Assembly: GCF_001263205.1 (NCBI RefSeq)
Contig: NZ_CP012333.1
Span: 62,001 to 126,000, forward strand
DNA: 64,000 bases
Source: Labilithrix luteola
Lineage (GTDB): Bacteria > Myxococcota_A > Polyangia > Polyangiales > Polyangiaceae
Direction of reading: 5' to 3'
Notes under the pieces: model-generated
The model's database searches: none
The model's input: only the letters and a program-made list of their open reading frames with translations
What the model was told of the DNA's origin: nothing
Shown: piece by piece, positions 1 to 6,883 of the stretch
Numbering within the stretch: position 1 is the stretch's first letter
Layout: every line of letters begins with the position of its first letter
Made by a program: the position numbers and the translations under genes

Positions 1-35
1 ACGCTAGGTAACGCCACGGGCTCGAAAGGGTCCCG

Positions 36-1181
36 ATGAGCGTTCGAATCGTCACAGCACGCGGCGGCAAGGGCTTCGAGTACGACATCCGGCTGGTGTG
101 GCCGGAAGGTGGCCGGCTCCGAGAGCGCGGCAAGTGCACGCCTACCGGCAGGGATGATGCGAAGCGTTGGGCTACGGCCCGAGAGCGCGCCATCCTCGCC
201 GCCGGCAAAGCAGCCTACGTGCCGCTCGCGCAGGCCGCGCGCGGGATTCATAAGGGCGTGCCTACGGTCGCGGAGTTCTGGCCCGTCGTTCTGAGCGGCT
301 GGTATCTCGCGCAGCGCAAGAAGGCCTCCACGGTGGACGCTGCCGAGCGTATCTTCGAGCGGCGCATTCGCGATCGCTTCGGCGCGATGCGCCTCGACGA
401 GCTGACGGACGAGGGCATCGCCGCGCTCAAAGGCTCTATGGCTGACAAGGCGCCGGGGACGGTGAACAACGTCCTCTCCGTCCTGTCGCGCATCCTCAAG
501 TTCGCGATCAAGCTCCGCAAAATCAAGTCGATGCCGTGTGAGATCGGCATTTTGAAGGTCCCCGAAAAGGAGCGCCCCTGGTACGAGCCGTCGACCTACG
601 CGCGCCTCATCGAGGGTGCCAGGAAGACAGGTAATAACGAACTGCTGATCGTCCTCCTTGGAGGCTCGGCGGGACTTCGTAGTGGCGAGATTCAGGCGTT
701 GCGATGGACCGATGTCGACCTCGAGCGTCGCCAGCTGACCATCTCCCGCGCGATCTGGCACGGCATCGAAGACACGCCTAAGGGCTGGCGCTCGCGCGTC
801 GTGCCGCTCACCGAGGGCCTCATGGCGGCCCTGCGTGCGCAGCGCTCACGCACTGGCCTGCTCGAAAGGGTCGTCAGCGACGGCAGGGGCAACCAGCTCA
901 ACGCCGACATCATGCGCGCGGCGATGGCGCGTGTGCAGAAGCGCGCCGGCATGGAGCAGGACGGGAAGATCCACATTCTTCGGCACACGTTCTGCTCGCA
1001 CCTTGCGATCTCTAACGTGCCTGCGAAGGCCATCCAGGAGCTCGCAGGCCACGCCGACCTGAAGACCACGCTCCGGTACATGCACCTCGCGCCAGGCAAC
1101 AGGCAGGCGGCGGTGCATGCACTCGACAAGCTCATGGCGGAGGCGACGGCCCCGACGACGACGGGAAAGGCGGTGGCGTGA
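36..1181 (+). CDS. Tyrosine recombinase / phage-type integrase
   Basis: A 381-aa site-specific recombinase that would integrate and excise the element it lies on. The first ~60 residues look like an arm-site binding module, ~75-170 like the helical core-binding domain, and ~180-365 are the catalytic domain. All catalytic residues can be read: R215 (GLRSGE), K249, H313 and R316 (HILRHTF), H339 (LAGHAD) and the nucleophile Y348 (LRYMHL). The ATG at 36 has AAAGGG five bases upstream. It is the first gene of a rightward run of small genes ending near 6737. The window starts 35 bp upstream, so the attachment site and the other element end cannot be identified. It appears intact. Confidence 0.95.
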   Translation: MSVRIVTARGGKGFEYDIRLVWPEGGRLRERGKCTPTGRDDAKRWATARERAILAAGKAAYVPLAQAARGIHKGVPTVAEFWPVVLSGWYLAQRKKASTVDAAERIFERRIRDRFGAMRLDELTDEGIAALKGSMADKAPGTVNNVLSVLSRILKFAIKLRKIKSMPCEIGILKVPEKERPWYEPSTYARLIEGARKTGNNELLIVLLGGSAGLRSGEIQALRWTDVDLERRQLTISRAIWHGIEDTPKGWRSRVVPLTEGLMAALRAQRSRTGLLERVVSDGRGNQLNADIMRAAMARVQKRAGMEQDGKIHILRHTFCSHLAISNVPAKAIQELAGHADLKTTLRYMHLAPGNRQAAVHALDKLMAEATAPTTTGKAVA

Positions 1182-1224
1182 TGACCACGGATGCGATGTC
1201 CGCGGAACAAAAGGAGATTGTGAA

Positions 1225-1776
1225 ATGAGCAACGTCCCGTTTATCGAGTTTCCGAAGATTCCCCGCCTCAAGCGAGACATCGTCATCACCGAGAAGATCG
1301 ACGGGACGAACGCGCAGATCGTCGTGCCCGAAGACGACGGCCCGCTGCTTGTCGGCTCCCGCAATCGGTGGATCACGCCGGAGAGCGACAACTACGGCTT
1401 TGCCCGCTGGGTGAAGGAGAACGAGGAGACCCTCCGCATGGGCCTCGGCCCCGGCCAGCACTTCGGCGAGTGGTGGGGCTCTGGCATCCAGCGCCGCTAC
1501 GGCCTGACCGAGAAGCGTTTCTCGCTGTTCAACTCTGGTCGCTGGTCGAACGAGACGCCGGCCCTCTGCCACGTCGTGCCGGTTCTCTACGCTGGGCCTT
1601 GGGCGCAGGACGCGATCGACGCGACCCTCGAGAAGCTCCGTGGCGAGGGCAGCGTGGCGGCTCCTGGTTTCATGCAGCCGGAAGGTGTCGTCGTCTTCCA
1701 TGCCGCTTCGCGCCAGCTCTTCAAGGTGCTGCTCGAGAACGACCACCTACCCAAGGCGAAAGCGAGCGCAGCGTGA
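1225..1776 (+). CDS. RNA ligase family protein
   Basis: A 183-aa protein with the nucleotidyltransferase signature of the RNA ligase family. EKIDGTN at residues 23-29 supplies the lysine (K24) that would be adenylylated. FGEWWGSG, EGVVVFH and LFKVLLEN are good candidates for the downstream ligase motifs. The family joins or repairs RNA ends, and phage versions repair cleaved tRNA. The ATG at 1225 is chosen because AAGGAG lies at 1211-1216; a longer in-frame extension into the integrase is unlikely. It is short for a complete ligase, so it is probably only the catalytic domain. Its stop overlaps the next GTG. That it serves RNA repair for the element is inference. Confidence 0.8.
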   Translation: MSNVPFIEFPKIPRLKRDIVITEKIDGTNAQIVVPEDDGPLLVGSRNRWITPESDNYGFARWVKENEETLRMGLGPGQHFGEWWGSGIQRRYGLTEKRFSLFNSGRWSNETPALCHVVPVLYAGPWAQDAIDATLEKLRGEGSVAAPGFMQPEGVVVFHAASRQLFKVLLENDHLPKAKASAA

Positions 1777-2147
1777 AAGAGCAGCGGATGGCCGAGGCGC
1801 AGCGTTGGGACGCCCAGATTGTCGACGTCGACGAAGAAGAGATCGACAACGGCCCGGTCGTCACCGTGAAGTTCACCGCCTCCTTCGCAGAGGCACGCAA
1901 GCTCGCCCGTCTCATGCTTGAGCGTGGCGACGACCTGATTGTGGAGGTTCGTCGAGCCGACGCCTGGAAGAGCGAGGATGACCTCCCGCTCCCTGAGGAC
2001 GCGGCGATCAAGGCCGCCCACCCGGTTCGCTCCGACCGTCACGACCTGTACGCCGAGGCCATGCGCCTGGTCGGCGCTCGCTACTCGAAGCACGGGCTCG
2101 TCGCTCTCGTGAATTGGCTCCTTCATCGCATCGAGGCCGGCAAATGA
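1773..2147 (+). CDS. Hypothetical element protein
   Basis: A 124-aa acidic protein with no family I recognise. The GTG start at 1773 overlaps the RNA-ligase stop (GTGA), the same coupling seen at 2308; an ATG at 1788 is the alternative. The N-terminal half (IDNGPVVTVKFTASFAEA) predicts a strand-helix fold and the C-terminal half is helical and charged. No signal peptide or membrane segment is visible. It is co-transcribed with the integrase-side genes by position. Function unknown. Confidence 0.7.
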   Translation: MKEQRMAEAQRWDAQIVDVDEEEIDNGPVVTVKFTASFAEARKLARLMLERGDDLIVEVRRADAWKSEDDLPLPEDAAIKAAHPVRSDRHDLYAEAMRLVGARYSKHGLVALVNWLLHRIEAGK

Positions 2148-2311
2148 ACTTCTGGACGTTTCTCGACCGGAACAGCGAAGGGCTCTTCTTCTTCGGTGTC
2201 ATCGTCTTGTGCTTCGCGTTCGGCACGTGCGGCGATGGCCAAGGCTGTCGGCTCGGATGTCAGCCGAGCGTGTCGTTTCGAAGCTCGCCTACCGACGGGG
2301 GTGCACCGTGA
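2144..2311 (+). CDS. Small membrane protein
   Basis: A 55-aa protein with one hydrophobic stretch, residues ~14-28 (LFFFGVIVLCFAFGTCG), followed by a Cys-containing polar tail. It may be a single-pass inner-membrane protein. The ATG overlaps the previous stop by four bases (ATGA) and its own stop overlaps the next GTG. Tiny membrane proteins in phage operons can act in lysis or exclusion, but nothing in the sequence identifies a role. Confidence 0.6.
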   Translation: MNFWTFLDRNSEGLFFFGVIVLCFAFGTCGDGQGCRLGCQPSVSFRSSPTDGGAP

Positions 2312-2649
2312 AAGAGCAACGGAGGAGTGAGGCGCGACCCTGCAGGTTCTGCGGCGCCGAGATTCGCGGCTCGTTCCAGCAGTGCCCAAAGAACAAACGG
2401 TTCCCGGCCGAGTTCGGGCCAAACTACTGCGAGACGGAGGAAGAGACCCAATGCGATTCATCCCATTCGACGTCGAGCCCCACTCTCACGACCTCACCTG
2501 GTTCATTCGAGGCGGCAAGGGTCGACCCTGGGACGTCCACATCGCAGGCGAACATGTCGCCTCGTTCCGAGTCCGGCAGCACGCTCGCGAATTCATCCGA
2601 GCAGCGAAGCCCGCAGACCACCGACGCTGCCAGTAAAGCTCCTCGCTAG
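2308..2649 (+). CDS. Small zinc-ribbon protein, possibly overlapping the next gene
   Basis: The GTG at 2308 overlaps the preceding stop. The first ~45 residues contain CRFCGAEIRG and a later CPKN and NYC, a plausible zinc ribbon. From about residue 48 the frame turns into a Ser/Thr/Pro-rich stretch that is the off-frame reading of the gene at 2451, and it only stops at 2649. Either the two genes really overlap by ~185 bp, or an upstream stop was lost by an indel. The N-terminal part is believable and the tail is not. Confidence 0.5.
   Translation: MKEQRRSEARPCRFCGAEIRGSFQQCPKNKRFPAEFGPNYCETEEETQCDSSHSTSSPTLTTSPGSFEAARVDPGTSTSQANMSPRSESGSTLANSSEQRSPQTTDAASKAPR
2451..2636 (+). CDS. Hypothetical small element protein
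   Basis: A 61-aa basic protein beginning MRFIPFDVE. A GGAGG stands about ten bases before the ATG, stronger than most sites in this operon, and the amino-acid composition is protein-like (WFIRGGKG, WDVHIAGEHVASF). It lies wholly inside the tail of the previous reading frame, and I judge this frame to be the real one from 2451 on. No recognised family; probably a small alpha/beta protein. Confidence 0.6.
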   Translation: MRFIPFDVEPHSHDLTWFIRGGKGRPWDVHIAGEHVASFRVRQHAREFIRAAKPADHRRCQ

Positions 2650-2661
2650 GGAGAGGCGGAG

Positions 2662-2814
2662 GTGGGGGTCGAATGCTGGCTGTGTAACGGAACCGGGCGG
2701 GTAGTGATGAGGCTCGGTCAGAAGCACTGGTGGAAGCCTTGCCCCAACGGGCGCTGCATCCACGCTCGGAGAACGCAGCCATCAAGCGATGGGGAATCAC
2801 ATGACGCGCGATGA
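2662..2814 (+). CDS. 50-aa double-CxxC zinc-binding protein
   Basis: A very short gene with GTG start at 2662 and stop at 2812-2814. The protein has CWLCNGTGRV near its N terminus and CPNGRC at about residues 27-32. This spacing resembles one half of a DnaJ-type zinc finger (CxxCxGxG) and is common in small phage proteins. A GGAGAGGCGGAGG tract lies immediately upstream, and the 3' end overlaps the next gene by 14 bp. The zinc role is inferred from the Cys spacing. Confidence 0.6.
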   Translation: MGVECWLCNGTGRVVMRLGQKHWWKPCPNGRCIHARRTQPSSDGESHDAR

Positions 2815-3418
2815 AGTGATCGAGAAGCTCTGCGGGATGATGGGGCGAGTCTGGTCCGAGATCGACCCGAACTCGAACGACCCTTGCGACTGCGTCTGCA
2901 GGAACAAGCAGATTTTCCCGTACCGAAACTCCGGCGAGGCGCTCGCTTTCATGCAGAAGGCAATCGACGAAGCGCTACGCGCTCGGCATCTGTCCGCGGA
3001 TTCCGTGTCCGCCGCATGGGCACCGTCGAAGGGCGACCGTGTCCGCCTCGTGAAGAAGATCGCGTGCACTGCGCCGGTCGGCTCGGAGGGAGAGGTCACG
3101 ATGGTTTGGGAGCCTACGACGAGCAACGGAATCTCTCGGCCGGCGGAATTCTGCGTCGATTGCGAAGGCTTCCCGCCCTTCGTCACGAATGCATCGAATC
3201 TGGCGCCAGCGCATAGGACAGAGACGGCACAGGTCGAATGCGAACCGACGCGCTGTGAGCACGACATGAACGAGCAGTGGAATGCAGCGCTTGAAGCGGC
3301 GGCATGCATCGCAGCGCGAAACGACAAGAGTGGGTGGGGCATCGCTCGCGAGATTCGAGAGCTGAAGATCACCACGCCGACCGGGTCCAACACCGAACCG
3401 GAGAAGCGCGGAGTATGA
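2801..3418 (+). CDS. Hypothetical protein with an element-specific Cys module (copy 1)
   Basis: A 205-aa protein read from ATG 2801 (GGGGA about six bases upstream; an in-frame ATG at 2789 is possible). Residues ~5-65 form a module with LCGMMGRVW, a DPN motif, DCVC and SGEALAF. The same order recurs in the protein at 4059 (VCGLLGAVW, DPN, DCFC, SGQALAW), so the two are paralogues within one operon. The middle (GDRVRLVKKI, GSEGEVTMVW) resembles an SH3-like strand segment. The tail holds CEPTRCEH and an amphipathic helix. I do not recognise a named family. Confidence 0.7.
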   Translation: MTRDEVIEKLCGMMGRVWSEIDPNSNDPCDCVCRNKQIFPYRNSGEALAFMQKAIDEALRARHLSADSVSAAWAPSKGDRVRLVKKIACTAPVGSEGEVTMVWEPTTSNGISRPAEFCVDCEGFPPFVTNASNLAPAHRTETAQVECEPTRCEHDMNEQWNAALEAAACIAARNDKSGWGIAREIRELKITTPTGSNTEPEKRGV

Positions 3419-3639
3419 GCGTCCCCACGATCCAATTCCCAGTGGCCTTCGACCAGATCCCGGCCGAGGTGAAGAAGCTCACCGACTGCATCCGATCGGC
3501 GAATGCCGACATCGAGATCGCGCGAACGATGCTCACGATGGTTCGCAAGGGCTGCAAGCACGAGAACGCGAAGCGCGGCTACAACGACCGGGACGGCTCT
3601 TGGATGAATCCGTGCCCCCACTGCGGAGCGAGCGAATGA
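3415..3639 (+). CDS. Hypothetical small protein with C-terminal zinc knuckle
   Basis: A 74-aa protein starting at ATG 3415, which overlaps the preceding stop by four bases. A helical N-terminal region (AEVKKLTDCI, DIEIARTMLTMV) is followed by CKH and by CPHCG at the extreme C terminus, so a zinc site using one Cys-His and one Cys pair is possible. No known family. Confidence 0.65.
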   Translation: MSVPTIQFPVAFDQIPAEVKKLTDCIRSANADIEIARTMLTMVRKGCKHENAKRGYNDRDGSWMNPCPHCGASE

Positions 3640-3827
3640 GGTGCGTCGTCTGCCTGGAAAGAGAGCGAGACGGGCTGATGCTCTGCGGTCCGTGCGGTCG
3701 AAACTACGACCGTACCTACGAACGAAACGCGACGATGTTCGATGCGCTCTCGTGGGCCGCCAATCGGGCCCGCATGTTCGAGCGGCGTCGACGACCCACG
3801 CCGAAGAGGTCCAACGAACATGGCTGA
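3636..3827 (+). CDS. Small double-CxxC protein
   Basis: A 63-aa protein whose first ~20 residues carry CVVC and CGPC, a compact four-Cys zinc ribbon, followed by a basic helix (ANRARMFERRRR) that could bind nucleic acid. The start ATG 3636 overlaps the previous stop (ATGA). Together with 2662, 3415, 5024 and 5395 it shows that Cys-pair miniproteins dominate this operon. Function unknown. Confidence 0.65.
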   Translation: MRCVVCLERERDGLMLCGPCGRNYDRTYERNATMFDALSWAANRARMFERRRRPTPKRSNEHG

Positions 3828-4065
3828 GAAGCGCTGGTATCGCGTGTCCGCCCAGGTCACCATCTCGTGCTTCACGGACGTCGAGGCGAGCGGACCGGAA
3901 GAAGCGGCGGAGCTGGCTGAGGAGCGGTCGATGCAGGGGCTCTGTCACCAGTGCTCAAGCGGAGACACTCGCACGCAGTGGAGCCTTTCGGGTGAGTTGG
4001 ACGGGGAGCCTCAGGCTCTCGACGCAGAGCCGATTGCGGCTCCGAAAGGAAGGAGGCGATGGTGA
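3820..4065 (+). CDS. Small phage-type protein (beta strand, then helix)
   Basis: An 81-aa protein starting at ATG 3820. The opening (RWYRVSAQVTISCFTDVEA) is a long beta hairpin followed by a helix rich in Glu and Ala (PEEAAELAEERS). This layout is frequent among short phage proteins of unknown function. A CHQC pair sits near the middle. It overlaps the end of the previous gene by eight bases and the start of the next by seven. Confidence 0.65.
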   Translation: MAEKRWYRVSAQVTISCFTDVEASGPEEAAELAEERSMQGLCHQCSSGDTRTQWSLSGELDGEPQALDAEPIAAPKGRRRW

Positions 4066-5024
4066 TGAGCAACGGAGAATCGAAACCGGTGTGCCCACCC
4101 AAGGCGCGGAGCATCACGTGGCCGGCGGCCGGCAGCGTGACGAAGGAGGAGACGATCGCGCGTGTGTGCGGGCTCCTCGGCGCGGTGTGGGAACACTTCG
4201 ACCCAAACGCGCATGAGCCCAACGACTGCTTTTGCGGGCACAACGATTCCGGACTGCGTTTCCAGTCGTCCGGTCAGGCCCTTGCGTGGGTCGAGTCGGT
4301 CGTGGCTGATGCGCTTCGCAGTGGGGAGGCGTCACCGAAGCCGTGTCATGACGGAAGGCACCGCCCAGAAGGCGGCGGCCTTGGCTGGTGTGAGGACTGC
4401 ACCGCCGACCTGGCGCCGCTGCTCCGGCACGAGAGCGATCGGGATGCCGAAGACCTCCCGGGTGAGGCGATCTCGCCCGAGACCATCGCCGCGCTGGCAG
4501 CGGTGTCAGCGGATAGCGACGAGTCGTGCGACTTGGTTCAGGGGTCGAGCGAGTGGGCTCCTATTCCTCGGAAGTCCTTCTCTCTGTCGGATTGCCGCCG
4601 GTGTGGCCAATTCCGAGAGTACGACCACGAGACTCGATGCACGGCGGCGACCGAAGAGGAGCGTCAGAAGGCTCGCGAGCTTCGCGCCGAAGAGTCTGCC
4701 CCCACAAGGGTCTCGCGCAATGGGGAGGTTCGCCCGGAGGCGTGGGACTGCGATGTCTGCGGCTGGCGAGTTTGCGCGGATGCCAAGCACTCGTGCGGTG
4801 GTCCCAAAGTGCAGTGCCGAGAGAGGGCACTGCACCGGCCGACTGTTGAAGCCTGCATCGCAGCCGCACAGGTCGGCCTGGACGAACTGCGGGCGCAGCG
4901 CGCCAGGACCATCGGACGCAATTCGGCGCTCTTGGGCGAGCAGGAGTCGGGCGGGCTGCGCGTAATTCGAAAGCTTGAGGCGTTGCTGCACAAGTCCAAT
5001 TCGCAGGAAGGGAGCAACGGATAA
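4059..5024 (+). CDS. Multi-Cys protein with the element-specific module (copy 2)
   Basis: At 321 aa this is the second longest protein of the element. ATG 4059 follows an AAGGAGG; ATG 4065 is an alternative. Residues ~30-90 repeat the module seen in the protein at 2801. Later there are three Cys clusters: CHDG with WCEDC, CRRCGQF with a downstream C, and CDVCGWRVC followed by CGG and CRERAL. These look like small zinc-binding units strung along the chain. The C-terminal ~70 residues are helical. No enzyme motif is visible. It could be a scaffold or nucleic-acid-binding protein, but that is inference. Confidence 0.7.
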   Translation: MVMSNGESKPVCPPKARSITWPAAGSVTKEETIARVCGLLGAVWEHFDPNAHEPNDCFCGHNDSGLRFQSSGQALAWVESVVADALRSGEASPKPCHDGRHRPEGGGLGWCEDCTADLAPLLRHESDRDAEDLPGEAISPETIAALAAVSADSDESCDLVQGSSEWAPIPRKSFSLSDCRRCGQFREYDHETRCTAATEEERQKARELRAEESAPTRVSRNGEVRPEAWDCDVCGWRVCADAKHSCGGPKVQCRERALHRPTVEACIAAAQVGLDELRAQRARTIGRNSALLGEQESGGLRVIRKLEALLHKSNSQEGSNG

Positions 5025-5395
5025 TGGGTGTCAGCTTCTACGTCTGCACCAGGTGCGAGCGAACGTACCCGGACTGCAGTTCGACACGCGAGGATTGTGA
5101 CGAAGACCGGGGCGGATGTGGCGCCGGCTATTGCTCCAAGAAGTGCGCCGAGCTGCAGCGCCCAGGGCACGACGAGGTGCCGACTTGGGGCGACATCGAG
5201 GAGATGCCTCGGGAGGAGTTTGAGGCGCTCGAACTTACCTGCGTCAATTGCCGTGGCGAGAATGCCAGCGACGAGAACTTGCTCGCATTCATGCTCAAAC
5301 GACACGGCGTGACGCGGAAGCAGGTTGCCGCCGAGTACATGGCCAGCAGGCAAAGCGGGACGGACGTACAGTCCGATGCGGAAGGGGTGAAGTGA
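5024..5395 (+). CDS. Cys-rich N-terminal protein with helical tail
   Basis: A 123-aa protein whose ATG overlaps the previous stop (TAATG). The first 45 residues hold eight Cys (CTRCERTYPDC, CDED, CGAGYCSKKC), enough for two zinc sites. A further CVNC follows near residue 75. The C-terminal part (LLAFMLKRHGVTRKQVAAEY) looks like a helix-turn-helix-like helical pair. A DNA- or RNA-binding role is possible but unproven. Confidence 0.65.
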   Translation: MGVSFYVCTRCERTYPDCSSTREDCDEDRGGCGAGYCSKKCAELQRPGHDEVPTWGDIEEMPREEFEALELTCVNCRGENASDENLLAFMLKRHGVTRKQVAAEYMASRQSGTDVQSDAEGVK

Positions 5396-5595
5396 TGTCA
5401 GAGCGTGGAGATTTTGAGCCTCAAGGCTACGTCGCTGTCTGCCGCTTCTGCGGGCGGGTTGCCGAAGGAACCGCGTCGTTCGCACTCGAGCACTACCGCG
5501 CATGCGTCGCGCCTCGCGAGGAGGCCAAGCGCATCTTCGGCAACGAGCAGCACGCACTACTGCGGCTCGCTTCGGACAGGAGCCAACCGCAATGA
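5395..5595 (+). CDS. Small CxxC...H...C protein
   Basis: A 66-aa protein with CRFCG, then an H and a C about 20 residues later (LEHYRACVAP), matching a CCHC-type zinc finger spacing. Its ATG is inside the previous stop (TGATG), so translation is probably coupled. The C-terminal half is a basic helix. Function unknown. Confidence 0.6.
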   Translation: MSERGDFEPQGYVAVCRFCGRVAEGTASFALEHYRACVAPREEAKRIFGNEQHALLRLASDRSQPQ

Positions 5596-5780
5596 CGGCG
5601 AACGAGAAGAAGGCTTTTCTACTCGCCCATGGCTGGACCTTCGAAATGTGGTCCGGCGCTCGAATGTGGACCGACCCGGAGGATCCGACCGGCGCGATCT
5701 GGGGCACTGGCGCGGCCTACGAGAGAGCAAGTAGGCGACACCCCGCGGATTCGGGCAGCGAGGAGGAACGCGGTGGCTGA
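5592..5780 (+). CDS. Hypothetical small protein
   Basis: A 62-aa protein, ATG overlapping the upstream stop by four bases. It opens with a helix (TANEKKAFLLAHGW) and continues with an aromatic, tryptophan-rich segment (GWTFEMWSGARMW) that suggests a compact beta sheet. No Cys pairs, no signal peptide, no recognised family. Confidence 0.6.
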   Translation: MTANEKKAFLLAHGWTFEMWSGARMWTDPEDPTGAIWGTGAAYERASRRHPADSGSEEERGG

Positions 5781-6444
5781 CTCGCTGTTCATCTCGACGA
5801 TGGCGTTCGTCGATACGTCGGGCGGACCGCTCGCCTGTCACCCCTGGCTTGCGAAAGTCTGGAAGGGGAAGCCCTTCATCTACATCGGCACTCGCCAGTA
5901 CTCGCCGCGCCGCGTCCTCTTCCAGGCGTTCTCCGGCCTCCAGCTTCCACGGGAGCATCGCGTTCTCGACACGTGTGGGAACGGCATCTGCTGCAACCCT
6001 CGGCACCTTTACGGCGGGTCTCCAGCCCAGCATGTGGTCCAGCTCCGCGATACCAGCGGTGGTCCTGACGCTTGCTGGCCGTTCATGGGCTTTCGGTTCA
6101 AGGGCTACGGTCGCATGCAGGGCGGCAAGCGCGGTGCGCCGATGATGTTTGCTCACCGCATCGCGTACGAGCTGGCCAATGGCCCGATCCCGGAGGGCGA
6201 CGGGGAATGGTGCGTCTGTCACACGTGCGACAACCCTCCGTGCTGCAACCCCAAGCACCTCTTCCTCGGCCGCGACGCGGACAACATCGCCGACTGCATC
6301 GCTAAGGGGCGCAACTCGAAGGGCGACCGGCACCGCCAGGCGATGCGACTGGCGAAAGCGAAACGCCAAGAGCAACGGACAATCGAAAGTTGCTCGGGGC
6401 AGACATCCGCAGGTGATCGGGCGCCTGGTAAGGTGTTGCCATGA
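5773..6444 (+). CDS. Tandem HNH homing-endonuclease-type protein
   Basis: A 223-aa protein starting at GTG 5773 behind AGGAGG. It has two consecutive copies of the phage HNH fold, each opening with DTSGG. The second (about residues 95-195) has an intact signature: YELANGPIP, then CHTCDNPPCCNPKHLFLG with the catalytic His and downstream Asn/His. The first (about residues 13-92) keeps DTCGNGICCNPRHL, but an Asp replaces the first His, so it is probably inactive. HNH proteins make nicks or breaks in DNA and often accompany phage packaging or homing. This one sits second to last in the operon. The tail after ~200 is low-complexity and basic. Confidence 0.85.
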   Translation: MADSLFISTMAFVDTSGGPLACHPWLAKVWKGKPFIYIGTRQYSPRRVLFQAFSGLQLPREHRVLDTCGNGICCNPRHLYGGSPAQHVVQLRDTSGGPDACWPFMGFRFKGYGRMQGGKRGAPMMFAHRIAYELANGPIPEGDGEWCVCHTCDNPPCCNPKHLFLGRDADNIADCIAKGRNSKGDRHRQAMRLAKAKRQEQRTIESCSGQTSAGDRAPGKVLP

Positions 6445-6737
6445 GCAGCAAGCGACGCATTGGGCCGGGCGACGTGGTTCTATTTGAGCGCGGGAGCATG
6501 GCAGGCACGCGTGCTCAGGTGATGGTCCTCCGAGCCGAGTGGAACTCTCGTTCGAGCGCGAGCCAGGTGACGGTCACTCTCTGGCCACACAACGGGGAGT
6601 GGTTCGACATGTCCCTGGACACGCTCTCTTTGTGGGCCGTGTTCAGCGATGCCGAAGGCTCTGACGCGACGATCCGTCCTGACCTTTGGGGTTCAACGGA
6701 TACGTCCGGCGTAACCCCAGACAGGAGCAATGGATGA
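6441..6737 (+). CDS. Hypothetical small protein, last gene of the element operon
   Basis: A 98-aa protein, ATG overlapping the HNH stop (ATGA). GPGDVVLFERGSMAG near residues 8-22 looks like the start of an SH3-like or KOW-like barrel, and the strand-rich middle (VTVTLWPHNGEWFDM) fits. No recognised family. A GC hairpin follows directly, supporting its position as the operon's last gene. Confidence 0.65.
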   Translation: MSSKRRIGPGDVVLFERGSMAGTRAQVMVLRAEWNSRSSASQVTVTLWPHNGEWFDMSLDTLSLWAVFSDAEGSDATIRPDLWGSTDTSGVTPDRSNG

Positions 6738-6738
6738 A

Positions 6739-6764
6739 AGCCCCGGCTTCCTGCGTCCGGGGCT
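6739..6764 (+). terminator. Hairpin ending the element operon
   Basis: AGCCCCGG and CCGGGGCT form a perfect 8-bp stem around a 10-base loop, beginning one base after the last stop codon region. No T tract follows, so it would be a weak intrinsic terminator or an RNA-stabilising hairpin. Confidence 0.5.
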
Positions 6765-6839
6765 CATTGGGGACTCGCGGCTTGACTGCCCCGCCTTCAA
6801 GCCCTAAAACAACGGTGTTCTGAGGCTCGAAGGCCGGTA

Positions 6840-6864
6840 GCCGAAGTTTCTCTCATACTTCGGC
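6840..6864. promoter_or_regulatory. 8-bp inverted repeat before the solute-binding gene
   Basis: GCCGAAGT and ACTTCGGC form a perfect inverted repeat separated by nine bases, 20 bp before the possible TTG start at 6884. It could be an operator or a transcript hairpin. The interval 6765-6883 otherwise shows no tRNA and no gene. Confidence 0.3.
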
Positions 6865-6883
6865 CTCGGCCATCGCGGAAGCC

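Noticed and set aside
1..6883. Search for att direct repeats or a tRNA at the element ends
   Set aside because: Only chance 8-13 bp matches such as GCTCGAAAGGGTC were found (near 20 and inside the integrase gene); none marks both ends, and no tRNA is visible.
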